From: Sphingobacteriaceae bacterium | GTDB taxonomy: Bacteria > Bacteroidota > Bacteroidia > Sphingobacteriales > Sphingobacteriaceae | Assembly (NCBI GenBank): GCA_947458775.1 | Contig: CANGZX010000006.1 | Location: forward strand, 1 to 10,884 | Length of the DNA stretch: 10,884 nucleotides | Direction: 5' to 3' | Program-made: the position numbers and the translations under genes | Part shown: positions 1 to 7,022 of the stretch, piece after piece | How the letters are laid out: every line of letters begins with the position of its first letter | How positions within the stretch are numbered: position 1 is the first letter of the stretch | Notes under the pieces: model-generated | What the model was told of the DNA's origin: nothing | Databases searched by the model: none | Seen by the model: only the letters and a program-made list of their open reading frames with translations

Positions 1-696
1 CATACCGGTATTGGAACCTTTGATTCCCATTTTATGCTCTTCGGGATTCATAGTGATGCCCCCGAAACCTTTCTCTACAATAAATGCGGTTAGATTTTCA
101 TCGTCTTCAATTTTGGCAAACACAATAAATACATCGGCAAAACCACCGTTGGTAATCCACATTTTTTGGCCAGTAATTAAATAATGAGTGCCCTCTTTAT
201 TCAATACCGCTTTAGTACGTCCCGAATTGGCATCGGACCCCGAGTTTGGTTCGGTTAAGCAATAAGAGGCTTTCCACTCTCCGCTAGCTAATTTGGGAAC
301 ATATTTTGTTTTTTGGGCTTCGTTGCCATAATATAAAATGGGCAAGGTACCAATACCGGTATGCGCCGAAATGGCTACGGCAAAGGAGTGGCCGGCACCA
401 ACAATATCGGCCACCAACATGGAGGTGTTGAAGTTTTTACCAAAACCACCGTATTCTTCGGGAATAGAAACGGCCAATAGGCCCAGTTCGCCCGCTTTAT
501 CTAGTAAACTTGGCATCAAGCCTTCCTCCAGCTTATCAATGCGGTCTAAATTTGGGTTAACTTCTGTCTGCAAAAAATCTTCGCAGGTTTTTTTAATCAT
601 TAACTGTTCTTCGTCAAACTCTTCGGGAATGAAAATGTCTGCCGCTTCAGTGTCTTTGATGATGAATTCACCACCTTTTGTATGCGTTTTTTCCAT
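1..696 (-). CDS. fadE: Acyl-CoA dehydrogenase, FadE/YusJ type (N-terminal 232 residues; C-terminus outside window)
   Basis: This is a flavin-dependent acyl-CoA dehydrogenase for the first step of beta-oxidation, acyl-CoA to trans-2-enoyl-CoA. The visible part runs from ATG (complement of 694-696) to the window edge without a stop. Residues about 25-140 are the helical N-terminal domain. The FAD/substrate-binding signatures follow: [11 protein letters not shown] at 145-155 and [11 protein letters not shown] at 180-190. [10 protein letters not shown] at 221-230 begins the domain that precedes the C-terminal helical bundle. The N-terminal GGEFIIKD segment and the later motifs resemble Bacillus subtilis FadE (YusJ), a family of about 590 residues, so more than half of the protein is missing here. 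The catalytic glutamate is off-window. The gene starts 11 bases after the thiolase stop, so it is the last visible gene of the beta-oxidation operon. No Shine-Dalgarno is visible, as is usual in Bacteroidota. Confidence 0.93.
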   Translation of the reverse strand, partial: MEKTHTKGGEFIIKDTEAADIFIPEEFDEEQLMIKKTCEDFLQTEVNPNLDRIDKLEEGLMPSLLDKAGELGLLAVSIPEEYGGFGKNFNTSMLVADIVGAGHSFAVAISAHTGIGTLPILYYGNEAQKTKYVPKLASGEWKASYCLTEPNSGSDANSGRTKAVLNKEGTHYLITGQKMWITNGGFADVFIVFAKIEDDENLTAFIVEKGFGGITMNPEEHKMGIKGSNTGM

Positions 697-707
697 GATA
701 TATTGAT

Positions 708-1886
708 TTATAGCAGTTCGAAAATACCTGCTGCTCCTTGGCCAGTACCTACACACATAGTTACCATGCCATATTTTTTATTTCTTGCTTTTAGTTCGTT
801 GAGTATTTGTACGGTTAATTTGGCACCTGTACAACCCAGGGGGTGCCCCAGGGCAATGGCTCCACCATTTACATTCACGATATCGGTATTTAAACCTAAG
901 GTGTTTATAATGGCTAAAGATTGCGAAGCAAAGGCCTCATTCAATTCAATTAAATCCAACTGATCTTGTTTCATGCCTGCTTTTTTCAAAGCCAAGGGAA
1001 TAGCTTCAATCGGACCAATACCCATAATACGGGGAGGAACGCCTGCTACACCATAACTAACCAAACGGGCAATTGGCTGCACGCCTAATTGTTTTAGCAT
1101 ACTCTCCGAAACTACCAATACAAAGGCAGCACCATCAGATGTTTGCGACGAATTACCAGCCGTAATGCTTCCATTGGCAGCAAAAACTGGTTTCAATTTG
1201 GCCAATTTTTCGATGCTCGTATCCGCTCTCGGACCTTCGTCGGTATCTACCACATAATCTCGAGTTTTCTTTTTCAAATTGGCATCCACATAATTCTCGG
1301 TAATGCTAATGGGCAATACACCGGCTTTTAAACGTCCGCTTTCTAAACCTTTCATTGCTTTTTGGTGAGAATTAAAGGCAAATTCATCTTGCGCTTCTCT
1401 ACTCACTTTGTAATCGTTGGCAACGGCTTCGGCAGTTAGGCCCATGCCCCAATACCATTCGGGGTGTGCTTTGGCAACCTCGGGGTTGGGCACCAATTTC
1501 CAGCCGCCAAAAGGCATTCCCGACATCACTTCTACCCCACCGGCCACAATACAATTGGCCATACCCGAACGAATTTTTGCTACTGCCGTGGCAATAGTTT
1601 CTAAGCCGGATGCGCAATAGCGGTTCATGGTTACACCGGGAACTTTATCGGTATTTAAACCCATTAATGAAACCATACGAGCAATGTTTAAGCCTTGCTC
1701 GGCTTCGGGGGTGGCATTACCCACAATCACGTCGTCTATTTGTTCTTTATCTAAATTAGGAACCGATGCTACTAAAGCTTTAACTACTTCGGCAGCCAAT
1801 TCATCGGCTCTTGTAAATCGGAAAACTCCTTTGGGGGCTTTGCCCACCGCGGTACGGTATCCTGCTATGATGTATGCTTCTTGCAT
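708..1886 (-). CDS. fadA: Acetyl-CoA C-acyltransferase (3-ketoacyl-CoA thiolase)
   Basis: This thiolase cleaves 3-ketoacyl-CoA with CoA to acetyl-CoA and a chain-shortened acyl-CoA, the last step of beta-oxidation. At 392 residues it has the normal thiolase length. The acyl-accepting cysteine is C91 in [13 protein letters not shown] lies at 316-319, the catalytic histidine is H348 in GHPLGCTGA, and the second catalytic cysteine is C378 in MCVGTGQG (usually CIGGGQG in the family; the third position here is T). All catalytic residues are therefore present. There is no signal peptide, so it is cytoplasmic. It starts 12 bases after the fadN stop and ends 11 bases before fadE, so the three are almost certainly co-transcribed. 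A biosynthetic acetoacetyl-CoA thiolase is possible from sequence alone, but the operon context favours degradation. Confidence 0.95.
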   Translation of the reverse strand: MQEAYIIAGYRTAVGKAPKGVFRFTRADELAAEVVKALVASVPNLDKEQIDDVIVGNATPEAEQGLNIARMVSLMGLNTDKVPGVTMNRYCASGLETIATAVAKIRSGMANCIVAGGVEVMSGMPFGGWKLVPNPEVAKAHPEWYWGMGLTAEAVANDYKVSREAQDEFAFNSHQKAMKGLESGRLKAGVLPISITENYVDANLKKKTRDYVVDTDEGPRADTSIEKLAKLKPVFAANGSITAGNSSQTSDGAAFVLVVSESMLKQLGVQPIARLVSYGVAGVPPRIMGIGPIEAIPLALKKAGMKQDQLDLIELNEAFASQSLAIINTLGLNTDIVNVNGGAIALGHPLGCTGAKLTVQILNELKARNKKYGMVTMCVGTGQGAAGIFELL

Positions 1887-1898
1887 GATTCTCCTTAT

Positions 1899-4304
1899 TT
1901 AATTTCTTAATGGTTTGCCCTTGGTGATGATACTTTGAATACGTTCCAAGGTTTTCTTTTCTCCGCAAAGCGATAAAAAAGCTTCCCGCTCTAAATCGAG
2001 CAAATACTGTTCGCTTACCATACTTGGTGCCGACAAATCACCACCACACATCACGTAGCCTAGTTTTTCAGAGATTTTTTTATCGTGTTCCGAAATGTAA
2101 TTTCCGGCAAACATGGAGTTGGCACCTGCGTATACAATGCCCAAACCCGATTTGCCCAATACTTTTATATCCGTACGACGCACCGGTTGTGTATATCCGG
2201 CATCGGCTAGCTCCAAGGCTTTTATTTTGGCATCGGCTATTAAACGACTGCGGTTCATGGTGATGCTATATTTACCTGCTTTTAAATAACCTAAATCGGC
2301 CGCCTCGGCACCCGAGGTAGAAACCTTGGCCATGGCAATGGTCAAAAAGCGATCTTTTAATACATTTTGATCTATTTGGCCATCTTTCAATTCATCAGAA
2401 ACCCGTAGCGCAAATTCTTTGGTACCGCCACCTCCGGGAATTAAGCCTACACCAAACTCCACTAAGCCCATATAGGTTTCGGCATTAATCTGTACGTGAT
2501 CGGCATGGAGTGAAAATTCGCAACTGCCACCTAAAGTTAAATTGTGAGGCGCCACTACCACCGGAATACTCGAATAGCGCAAGCGCATGGAGGTATTTTG
2601 AAAAGCCCGAATGGCCATATTAATTTCGTCCCACTCTTGCTCAATGGCAGCCATAAAAATCATCCCGATGTTGGCACCGGCAGAAAAATTGGCCCCATCG
2701 TTTCCGATAACCAATCCACGGAAATCTTTTTCGGCCAAATCAACGGCTTTATTTATCCCTTGAATCACATCGCCACCAATGGTATTCATTTTGGTATGAA
2801 ATTCTAGATTGATGATACCATCGCCCAAATCGGTGATGGTGGTACCGCTATTTTTCCAAATGGTTTTGCTAGCCCGAATGTTATCTAAAATAATAAAGGC
2901 ATCGGTGCCTGGTATGGCTTTGTAGCTTTTACTCGGAATGTCGTAGTATTTTTTTAGGCCATCTTCTACTTTATAAAAAGAAGTATGCCCAGCAGCAAGC
3001 ATTTCGTGTACCCAAGGGGCAGCTTCATTGCCTTGCGTTTTCATTCCAGCAACGGCTTCGCTGATGCCAATGGCATCCCACACTTCAAATGGACCCAATT
3101 CCCAACCAAAGCCAGCACGCATGGCATCGTCTATGCGGTACAATTCATCCGAAATTTCGGGAATGCGGTCCGATACATATTCGAATAAGCCGAAGAAGGC
3201 GGTTCTAAAGAATTCGCCGGCTCGGTCTGTGCCCTTGGCATAGGCCTTCATCCGATCGCGGAGGTTATCAATTAATTTTAAACCATCCAGAGTGGCCGAT
3301 TTTACTTTTTCTTGCGGACGGTATTCGAGTGTTTTTAAATCGAGGGCTAAAATTTCGCTCTTGCCGTTTTCGCCTTTTACTTTTTTATAAAATCCTTGCT
3401 TGGTTTTATCGCCCAACCAATTGTTTTCTTTCATTTTTAACACATAGCCCGGCAACTGAAAAAGAGCATGTGCTTTATCGTTGGGTACGTTTTGGTACAA
3501 GCCGTTGGCTACGTTAATCATGGTATCCAAGCCTACTACGTCGGTGGTACGAAAAGTTGCCGATTTGGGGCGACCCAATACCGGACCGGTATATTTATCT
3601 ACCTCTTCTACTTTTAAATCCATTTTCTCCACCAAGTGCAATAAAGACATGATGGAATACACACCTACTCTATTAGCAATAAATGCTGGCGTATCTTTAC
3701 ACAAAACCGTAGTTTTACCCAAAAACTGGTCGCCGTAGTGCATCAGAAAATCTACAATTTCCGGATCGGTATGGGGTGTTGGAATAATTTCTAATAAGCG
3801 TAAGTATCTTGGCGGATTAAAAAAGTGGGTTCCACAGAAATGTTTTTGAAAATCTTCGGAACGTCCTTCGGCCATTAAATGAATGGGAATACCCGAAGTA
3901 TTAGAGGTTATTAAGGTACCCGGCTTGCGAAATTGTTCTACCTGCTCGTATACCTTTTTCTTAATATCTAGGTTTTCTACCACCACTTCAATCGTCCAAT
4001 CGCAGGTGGCAATGTCTTTCATGTTATCGGTAAAATTACCGGTACTAATTCGGCTAAGGCTCCGCTTGGTAAATATGGGCGATGGGTTCGATTTTACTGC
4101 TGTTTCTAAAGCCGCATTTACAATTTTATTGCGCACCGCCGGATGCTCCAAGTTAAGGCCTTTGGCTTGTTCTTCGGGTGTAAGCTCTTTGGGAGCGATA
4201 TCTAACAGCAATACTTCTAGGCCAATATTGGCAAAATGGCAGGCAATACGAGAACCCATGATTCCCGAGCCCAATACGGCTACTTTTTTAATCGTTCTTT
4301 TCAT
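1899..4304 (-). CDS. fadN: 3-hydroxyacyl-CoA dehydrogenase / enoyl-CoA hydratase bifunctional enzyme, FadN type
   Basis: This two-activity enzyme hydrates enoyl-CoA and oxidises the 3-hydroxyacyl-CoA with NAD+. At 801 residues it has the FadN order (dehydrogenase first, hydratase last), the reverse of E. coli FadB. The NAD-binding Rossmann motif GSGIMG is at 12-17, with D35 closing the second strand. The dehydrogenase dyad is H160 (GTHFFNP) and E172 (LLEIIP). SNTSGIP lies at 134-140. The C-terminal 3HCDH domain covers roughly 205-310 and a second copy follows. The crotonase domain spans about 490-690, with an oxyanion-hole segment FSAGANIG at 540-547 and both catalytic glutamates, E596 (GGSCEF) and E616 (MGLVEFGVG). 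Their 20-residue spacing matches E. coli FadB E119/E139. The start codon overlaps the MarR stop (ATGA, 4301-4304), which suggests translational coupling to the regulator gene. Confidence 0.95.
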   Translation of the reverse strand: MKRTIKKVAVLGSGIMGSRIACHFANIGLEVLLLDIAPKELTPEEQAKGLNLEHPAVRNKIVNAALETAVKSNPSPIFTKRSLSRISTGNFTDNMKDIATCDWTIEVVVENLDIKKKVYEQVEQFRKPGTLITSNTSGIPIHLMAEGRSEDFQKHFCGTHFFNPPRYLRLLEIIPTPHTDPEIVDFLMHYGDQFLGKTTVLCKDTPAFIANRVGVYSIMSLLHLVEKMDLKVEEVDKYTGPVLGRPKSATFRTTDVVGLDTMINVANGLYQNVPNDKAHALFQLPGYVLKMKENNWLGDKTKQGFYKKVKGENGKSEILALDLKTLEYRPQEKVKSATLDGLKLIDNLRDRMKAYAKGTDRAGEFFRTAFFGLFEYVSDRIPEISDELYRIDDAMRAGFGWELGPFEVWDAIGISEAVAGMKTQGNEAAPWVHEMLAAGHTSFYKVEDGLKKYYDIPSKSYKAIPGTDAFIILDNIRASKTIWKNSGTTITDLGDGIINLEFHTKMNTIGGDVIQGINKAVDLAEKDFRGLVIGNDGANFSAGANIGMIFMAAIEQEWDEINMAIRAFQNTSMRLRYSSIPVVVAPHNLTLGGSCEFSLHADHVQINAETYMGLVEFGVGLIPGGGGTKEFALRVSDELKDGQIDQNVLKDRFLTIAMAKVSTSGAEAADLGYLKAGKYSITMNRSRLIADAKIKALELADAGYTQPVRRTDIKVLGKSGLGIVYAGANSMFAGNYISEHDKKISEKLGYVMCGGDLSAPSMVSEQYLLDLEREAFLSLCGEKKTLERIQSIITKGKPLRN

Positions 4305-4741
4305 AGTCCAGATGTAGGGTGATAGGCCAGCGTGAGCTGGTTTATTTTTTGCAAAGCCGCAATCAACTGCTGGCGCTCTTTTTGTTGTAAATGGATATTC
4401 AAATACTCGTTAAACTTGCGTACTACTTCTTTGGCTTTTTGGCGTTGTTCTTTACCAAAATCGGTGAGGTAAATTTTTACCGAACGTTTGTCTTCTGGCG
4501 AAACCTTACGGTAAATTAAACCCAAGCCCTCCATGTTATTTAACATTCGCGATAAGCTGGTAGATTTTACGCCCAACAAACTAGCAATTTGAGAAACTGC
4601 TGTACCCTCATCGTGAATATTAATAAGGGCATAGCCCAGGGCTTGTGTAATACCAAAACCCGAAGCAATTTGGTTATAGGTATTGGCTACATTTTGCCAA
4701 ACCACTTTTAAAAAGTAATCAACGGTTTCCTCGGGTTTCAT
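4301..4741 (-). CDS. MarR-family winged-helix transcriptional regulator, probable repressor of the beta-oxidation operon
   Basis: This is a 146-residue MarR-type DNA-binding protein, normal length for the family. The N-terminal helices (1-40) and C-terminal helices (100-138) would form the dimer interface. The winged helix-turn-helix lies at about 46-98: the recognition region is near VSQIASLLGVKSTSLSRML (49-67) and the wing is SPEDKRSVKIYL, with the family-typical D84 and R86. It is the first gene of the operon and overlaps fadN by 4 bases. Two perfect palindromes lie within 60 bases upstream of its start and bracket a promoter-like box, so autoregulation and control of fadNAE is the obvious inference. 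The ligand is probably an acyl-CoA or fatty acid, inferred only from the linked genes. I know of no characterised orthologue, so I give no symbol. Confidence 0.92.
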   Translation of the reverse strand: MKPEETVDYFLKVVWQNVANTYNQIASGFGITQALGYALINIHDEGTAVSQIASLLGVKSTSLSRMLNNMEGLGLIYRKVSPEDKRSVKIYLTDFGKEQRQKAKEVVRKFNEYLNIHLQQKERQQLIAALQKINQLTLAYHPTSGL

Positions 4742-4748
4742 TTATTAC

Positions 4749-4760
4749 TATGCTAGCATA
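4749..4760. promoter_or_regulatory. Operator half-pair 1: perfect 12-bp palindrome TATGCTAGCATA
   Basis: TATGCTAGCATA is its own reverse complement and lies 8 bases upstream of the MarR start codon. It sits just downstream of the -7-like box, so it should cover the transcription start. The length and symmetry fit a MarR dimer site, and an identical copy lies 36 bases away centre to centre. The binding protein is inferred from proximity. Confidence 0.75.
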
Positions 4761-4761
4761 A

Positions 4762-4769
4762 CAAATATA
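4762..4769 (-). promoter_or_regulatory. Bacteroidota-type -7 promoter box (TATATTTG) for the MarR-fadNAE operon
   Basis: On the minus strand 4769 to 4762 reads TATATTTG, a full match to the TAnnTTTG consensus. It lies 20 bases before the MarR ATG and directly between the two palindromic operators. I do not find a TTTG -33 element at the expected distance; that position is taken by operator 2. Transcription would begin inside or beside operator 1. Confidence 0.6.
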
Positions 4770-4784
4770 GGATTTCAAAATTAA

Positions 4785-4796
4785 TATGCTAGCATA
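4785..4796. promoter_or_regulatory. Operator half-pair 2: second perfect 12-bp palindrome TATGCTAGCATA
   Basis: This is an exact second copy of the palindrome. It lies about where the -33 region of the regulator promoter would be. The flanks are also mirrored: 4744-4760 and 4785-4801 are perfect 17-bp inverted repeats separated by 24 bases. It lies about 38 bases upstream of the divergent rhodanese -7 box, so it could also influence that promoter, although it does not overlap it. Confidence 0.75.
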
Positions 4797-4833
4797 GTAA
4801 TTGATTTTTTAAATTTTATTGTGGAGTATTTGA

Positions 4834-4841
4834 TACCTTTG
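4834..4841 (+). promoter_or_regulatory. Bacteroidota-type -7 promoter box (TACCTTTG) for the rhodanese operon
   Basis: TACCTTTG matches TAnnTTTG and ends 17 bases before the rhodanese start codon. The -33 region is T-rich with no clear TTTG. This is the divergent partner of the MarR promoter. Operator 2 lies at about -55 relative to the expected start. Confidence 0.55.
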
Positions 4842-4858
4842 TTCAGAAAGGCATACTT

Positions 4859-5173
4859 ATGAAAGAAATTACCGTAAAAGAACTTAAGCGTAAATTAGAT
4901 AAGCAAGAAGATTTTCAGCTGATAGATGTTCGGGAAGAGTTTGAATATGAAGTATCTAACCTAAACGGAGAAAATATTCCATTAGGCGGATTGCTGTTAG
5001 AAGTAGAGAAAATTGCCACCGATAAACCCGTAATTATACATTGTCGCAGTGGCGCACGCAGTGCGGCTGCCGTTATGCAATTAGAGGCACAAGGATTTAC
5101 CAAATTGTATAATTTAAAAGGAGGCATTCTTGCTTGGGCTCAAGAAATTGATCCGAACATGCCGGTTTACTAG
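4859..5173 (+). CDS. Single-domain rhodanese-like sulfurtransferase
   Basis: This is a 104-residue protein that consists of one rhodanese domain. Such proteins carry sulfane sulfur as a persulfide on the active-site cysteine and pass it to acceptors such as cyanide, thiols or sulfur-relay partners. The entry motif LIDVREEFEY lies at 21-30. The active-site loop HCRSGARS puts the catalytic cysteine at C62. The tail GGILAWAQ, typical of the domain end, lies at 103 minus about 15 residues. There is no signal peptide, so it is probably cytoplasmic, unlike many periplasmic PspE/GlpE relatives. It is the first gene of a probable operon with a tiny membrane protein and an SPFH protein. The loop CRSGAR is the usual six-residue length of sulfurtransferases rather than the longer phosphatase (Cdc25-type) loop. 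Its physiological acceptor cannot be told from here. Confidence 0.93.
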   Translation: MKEITVKELKRKLDKQEDFQLIDVREEFEYEVSNLNGENIPLGGLLLEVEKIATDKPVIIHCRSGARSAAAVMQLEAQGFTKLYNLKGGILAWAQEIDPNMPVY

Positions 5174-5174
5174 T

Positions 5175-5363
5175 ATGATTTTCAAAGTTTTACTCAACGT
5201 ATTGTTAAATATTGGTATCATGGTACTCACACTTAGCACCTATTGGGCGGCTAAAGGACAACATTACGGTATTACGGCGGCAGCACTTTTTTCACTGGCC
5301 TTGCTTATTTTCTTAAAAGCTAGGTTATTGAAAAACATAAAAAGCCTATCAAAAAAAGATTAA
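5175..5363 (+). CDS. Small two-helix membrane protein of unknown function (62 aa)
   Basis: This is a 62-residue hydrophobic protein. Residues 3-23 and 32-47 are likely membrane segments joined by a short polar loop (AAKGQHYG). A basic tail (KARLLKNIKSLSKKD) should face the cytoplasm, which puts both ends inside. I start it at the ATG at 5175, one base after the rhodanese stop. The longer reading frame from 5130 would overlap the rhodanese by 44 bases and add a charged, non-membrane leader. The tight spacing implies translational coupling with the rhodanese, and the SPFH gene follows 23 bases later. It resembles the small uncharacterised integral membrane proteins (DUF6358-like) that I recall from Sphingobacteria, but I cannot confirm that assignment. 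Its function is unknown; a partner of the SPFH protein is only inference. Confidence 0.8.
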   Translation: MIFKVLLNVLLNIGIMVLTLSTYWAAKGQHYGITAAALFSLALLIFLKARLLKNIKSLSKKD

Positions 5364-5386
5364 ATTTCACTTAAACAACTAATACT

Positions 5387-6292
5387 ATGTTTTTACTCAT
5401 TTTAGGCCTTGTTGCCTTAATCGTAGGGTTCCAATTGTCTCGTGCAGATAACCCTGTTCAAAAATTTAGCAACCCACTGCGTATTGCAGGTGTTATCTTA
5501 CTTTTAGTAGGTGCTTCCGTATCTATGTTTAAGGTTATTGATGCCGGGCAAGTAGGTGTTAAAACCTTATTTGGTAAGGTAGAAAACGATGTATTATACA
5601 GCGGATTAAATGTGATAAACCCTTTGGTAGAAGTAACCACCTTTGATACTAAAACACAAAATTATACCATGTCGGGCATTCATGATGAAGGCACTAAATC
5701 TGGCGACGACGCCATTCGAGTTTTATCATCTGATGGATTGGAAGTAACCATTGATCTTTCTGTTTTATTTAAAGTTAGAGCTACCGAAGCACCACGTATT
5801 TTAAAAGAGATTGGTAACGATTATTTGGATAAAATTGTCCGCCCAATTTCCCGTACCGCCATTCGCGATAATGCAGTGTATTACGAAGCAGTAGCTTTAT
5901 ATTCTACCAAACGTCAGGAATTTCAGGATAAAATTTTTAAAACCATTAACGAGAGTTTTGCTAAACGGGGTTTAGTTTTAGAGCAATTATTAGTCCGCAA
6001 TATCACCCTACCCGAATCGGTAAAGAAAAGTATTGAGTCTAAAATTAATGCCGAACAGGATGCCCAAAAGATGACCTTCGTTTTGCAAAAAGAACGTCAA
6101 GAGGCAGAGCGTAAACGAGTAGAAGCGCAAGGTATTGCCGATTATCAGCGTATTTTATCTACGGGCTTAAGCGATAAACAATTGCAGTACGAAGCCATAA
6201 AAGCACAAAAAGAAATTGCTTTATCGCCAAATACTAAAATCATTATTATGGGGAATAGCAAAGGGGCGCCGGTGATTATTGGGAATAACTAA
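5387..6292 (+). CDS. Membrane-anchored SPFH/prohibitin-like protein
   Basis: This is a 301-residue protein of the SPFH (stomatin/prohibitin/flotillin/HflK-C) superfamily, whose members form large membrane-bound rings and scaffolds, some of which control proteases such as FtsH. Residues 1-16 and 31-49 are hydrophobic helices, so the protein is membrane-anchored, unlike prohibitins with one anchor. The SPFH domain runs from about 50 (IDAGQVGVKTLFGKV) to about 225. It includes DGLEVTIDLSVLFKV (116-130), RTAIRDNAVYYEA (156-168) and the family-typical LLVRNITLPESVKKSI (201-216). A charged coiled coil follows (about 215-255, INAEQDAQK to RVEAQG), then a tail ending in a short hydrophobic stretch, TKIIIMG (283-289). 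It is the last gene of the rhodanese unit, directly before an intrinsic terminator. No protease gene is adjacent, so it is not an evident HflK/HflC pair. Confidence 0.9.
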   Translation: MFLLILGLVALIVGFQLSRADNPVQKFSNPLRIAGVILLLVGASVSMFKVIDAGQVGVKTLFGKVENDVLYSGLNVINPLVEVTTFDTKTQNYTMSGIHDEGTKSGDDAIRVLSSDGLEVTIDLSVLFKVRATEAPRILKEIGNDYLDKIVRPISRTAIRDNAVYYEAVALYSTKRQEFQDKIFKTINESFAKRGLVLEQLLVRNITLPESVKKSIESKINAEQDAQKMTFVLQKERQEAERKRVEAQGIADYQRILSTGLSDKQLQYEAIKAQKEIALSPNTKIIIMGNSKGAPVIIGNN

Positions 6293-6316
6293 GTTTTACC
6301 ATGCAAGATTTTAGAT

Positions 6317-6347
6317 CGCCCAAACAAAAATTGTTTGGGCGTTTTTT
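6317..6347 (+). terminator. Rho-independent terminator after the SPFH gene
   Basis: A perfect 11-bp stem (CGCCCAAACAA, 6317-6327, with TTGTTTGGGCG, 6331-6341) and a 3-base AAA loop are followed by six T (6342-6347). It lies 24 bases after the SPFH stop. The T-run overlaps the stop codon of the oppositely oriented barrel gene (6346-6348). On the minus strand the hairpin is followed by ATCTAAAATC, so termination in that direction would be weaker. Confidence 0.92.
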
Positions 6348-7011
6348 AGTTACTAAGTCGGTAATGGAGACCGATTTTGAGGTAGCGGGAGAAAACAAGA
6401 TTTGTACCTCCTTTCCACCCAAGTTTATAGTCCATAATACCAGTAGAATAACCAAAACCCATACCCAATTTCTTTTTAAAAACAACTAGCTGAAAAGAGT
6501 GCCGTAAATCAAATGCCGTTGTTGAGTGCCCATTTATATAGCTAGCAGTTTGACCATCCGAAGATTTTGATTTGTAATTTTCTATCGCTTCTCCCAAATT
6601 TAAAGCACACCCTAGACCTCCCTTTAAATAAATTGAAAAAGAACGAATACTAATAGTATAATCTAAATAAGGACTAAGGGTAAAAAAATTATGCCTAAGT
6701 AATGATCTACCTGTCCATGATACATTATTTAAATCTTGATAATTAAAGGGAGCTCGGCTTTGAAGAGACTCAATATCTACATCTAATCCGTACTGTAGGT
6801 GATGAATATTCTTTCTTTGTAAACTTAACCCAATACCATAAGACAACCCTCCCTTTGAACCATATTTATTATGGAGGTCAGAAAGAATACTTGCACCTTC
6901 CCCAGCAAAATGGAAAATACCTGAGTTAAGATTGGCATTAATTTCCCATTTCTGAGCGTAGCTTGAAATAAAAAAAGTTAAAAGAAGAATTGATATGGTT
7001 ATTTTTTTCAC
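6346..7011 (-). CDS. Secreted outer-membrane beta-barrel-like protein of unknown function
   Basis: This is a 221-residue protein with a clear Sec signal peptide (MKKI, a hydrophobic stretch to about residue 16, then SSYA|QKW; cleavage after about 19). The mature part alternates polar and hydrophobic residues in short strands separated by turns: GGLSYGIGLSLQRK, LQYGLDVDIESLQ, FFTLSPYLDYTISI, FSIYLKGGLGCALNLG, KLGMGFGYSTG and YLKIGLHYRLSN. That pattern fits a small porin-like outer-membrane barrel of about eight or more strands. The final residue is N rather than the aromatic usual at barrel ends. It starts 11 bases after the C10 peptidase stop, so it is co-transcribed with it. It could be a partner, surface anchor or inhibitor of the peptidase, but nothing in the sequence proves that. 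It does not look like a Spi-type inhibitor domain, and its size is larger than most. Confidence 0.75.
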   Translation of the reverse strand: MKKITISILLLTFFISSYAQKWEINANLNSGIFHFAGEGASILSDLHNKYGSKGGLSYGIGLSLQRKNIHHLQYGLDVDIESLQSRAPFNYQDLNNVSWTGRSLLRHNFFTLSPYLDYTISIRSFSIYLKGGLGCALNLGEAIENYKSKSSDGQTASYINGHSTTAFDLRHSFQLVVFKKKLGMGFGYSTGIMDYKLGWKGGTNLVFSRYLKIGLHYRLSN

Positions 7012-7022
7012 GATGTGCTAGT

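Larger units (their letters stand above)
4744..4801. repeat. 17-bp perfect inverted repeat enclosing the regulator promoter
   Basis: The left arm ATTACTATGCTAGCATA (4744-4760) and the right arm TATGCTAGCATAGTAAT (4785-4801) are exact reverse complements. The spacer (4761-4784) is AT-rich and carries the -7-like box of the minus-strand promoter. Each arm contains its own internal 12-bp palindrome, so this is a repeat of two operators facing each other rather than a transcription terminator. No T-run follows. Confidence 0.85.

Noticed and set aside
338..4317. Several plus-strand open frames of 60-144 codons opposite the beta-oxidation genes
   Set aside because: They lie antisense to clear enzyme genes, have low-complexity or implausible translations, and no promoter or family signal. 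They reflect the codon composition of the real genes.
5130..5174. Upstream ATG giving a 77-residue version of the small membrane protein
   Set aside because: It would overlap the rhodanese coding end by 44 bases and add a polar leader; the ATG at 5175, one base after the rhodanese stop, fits better.
284..6545. Other GCTAGC hexamers inside genes (near 284, 2205 and 6541)
   Set aside because: They lack the flanking TAT/ATA symmetry of the operator and lie within coding sequence.
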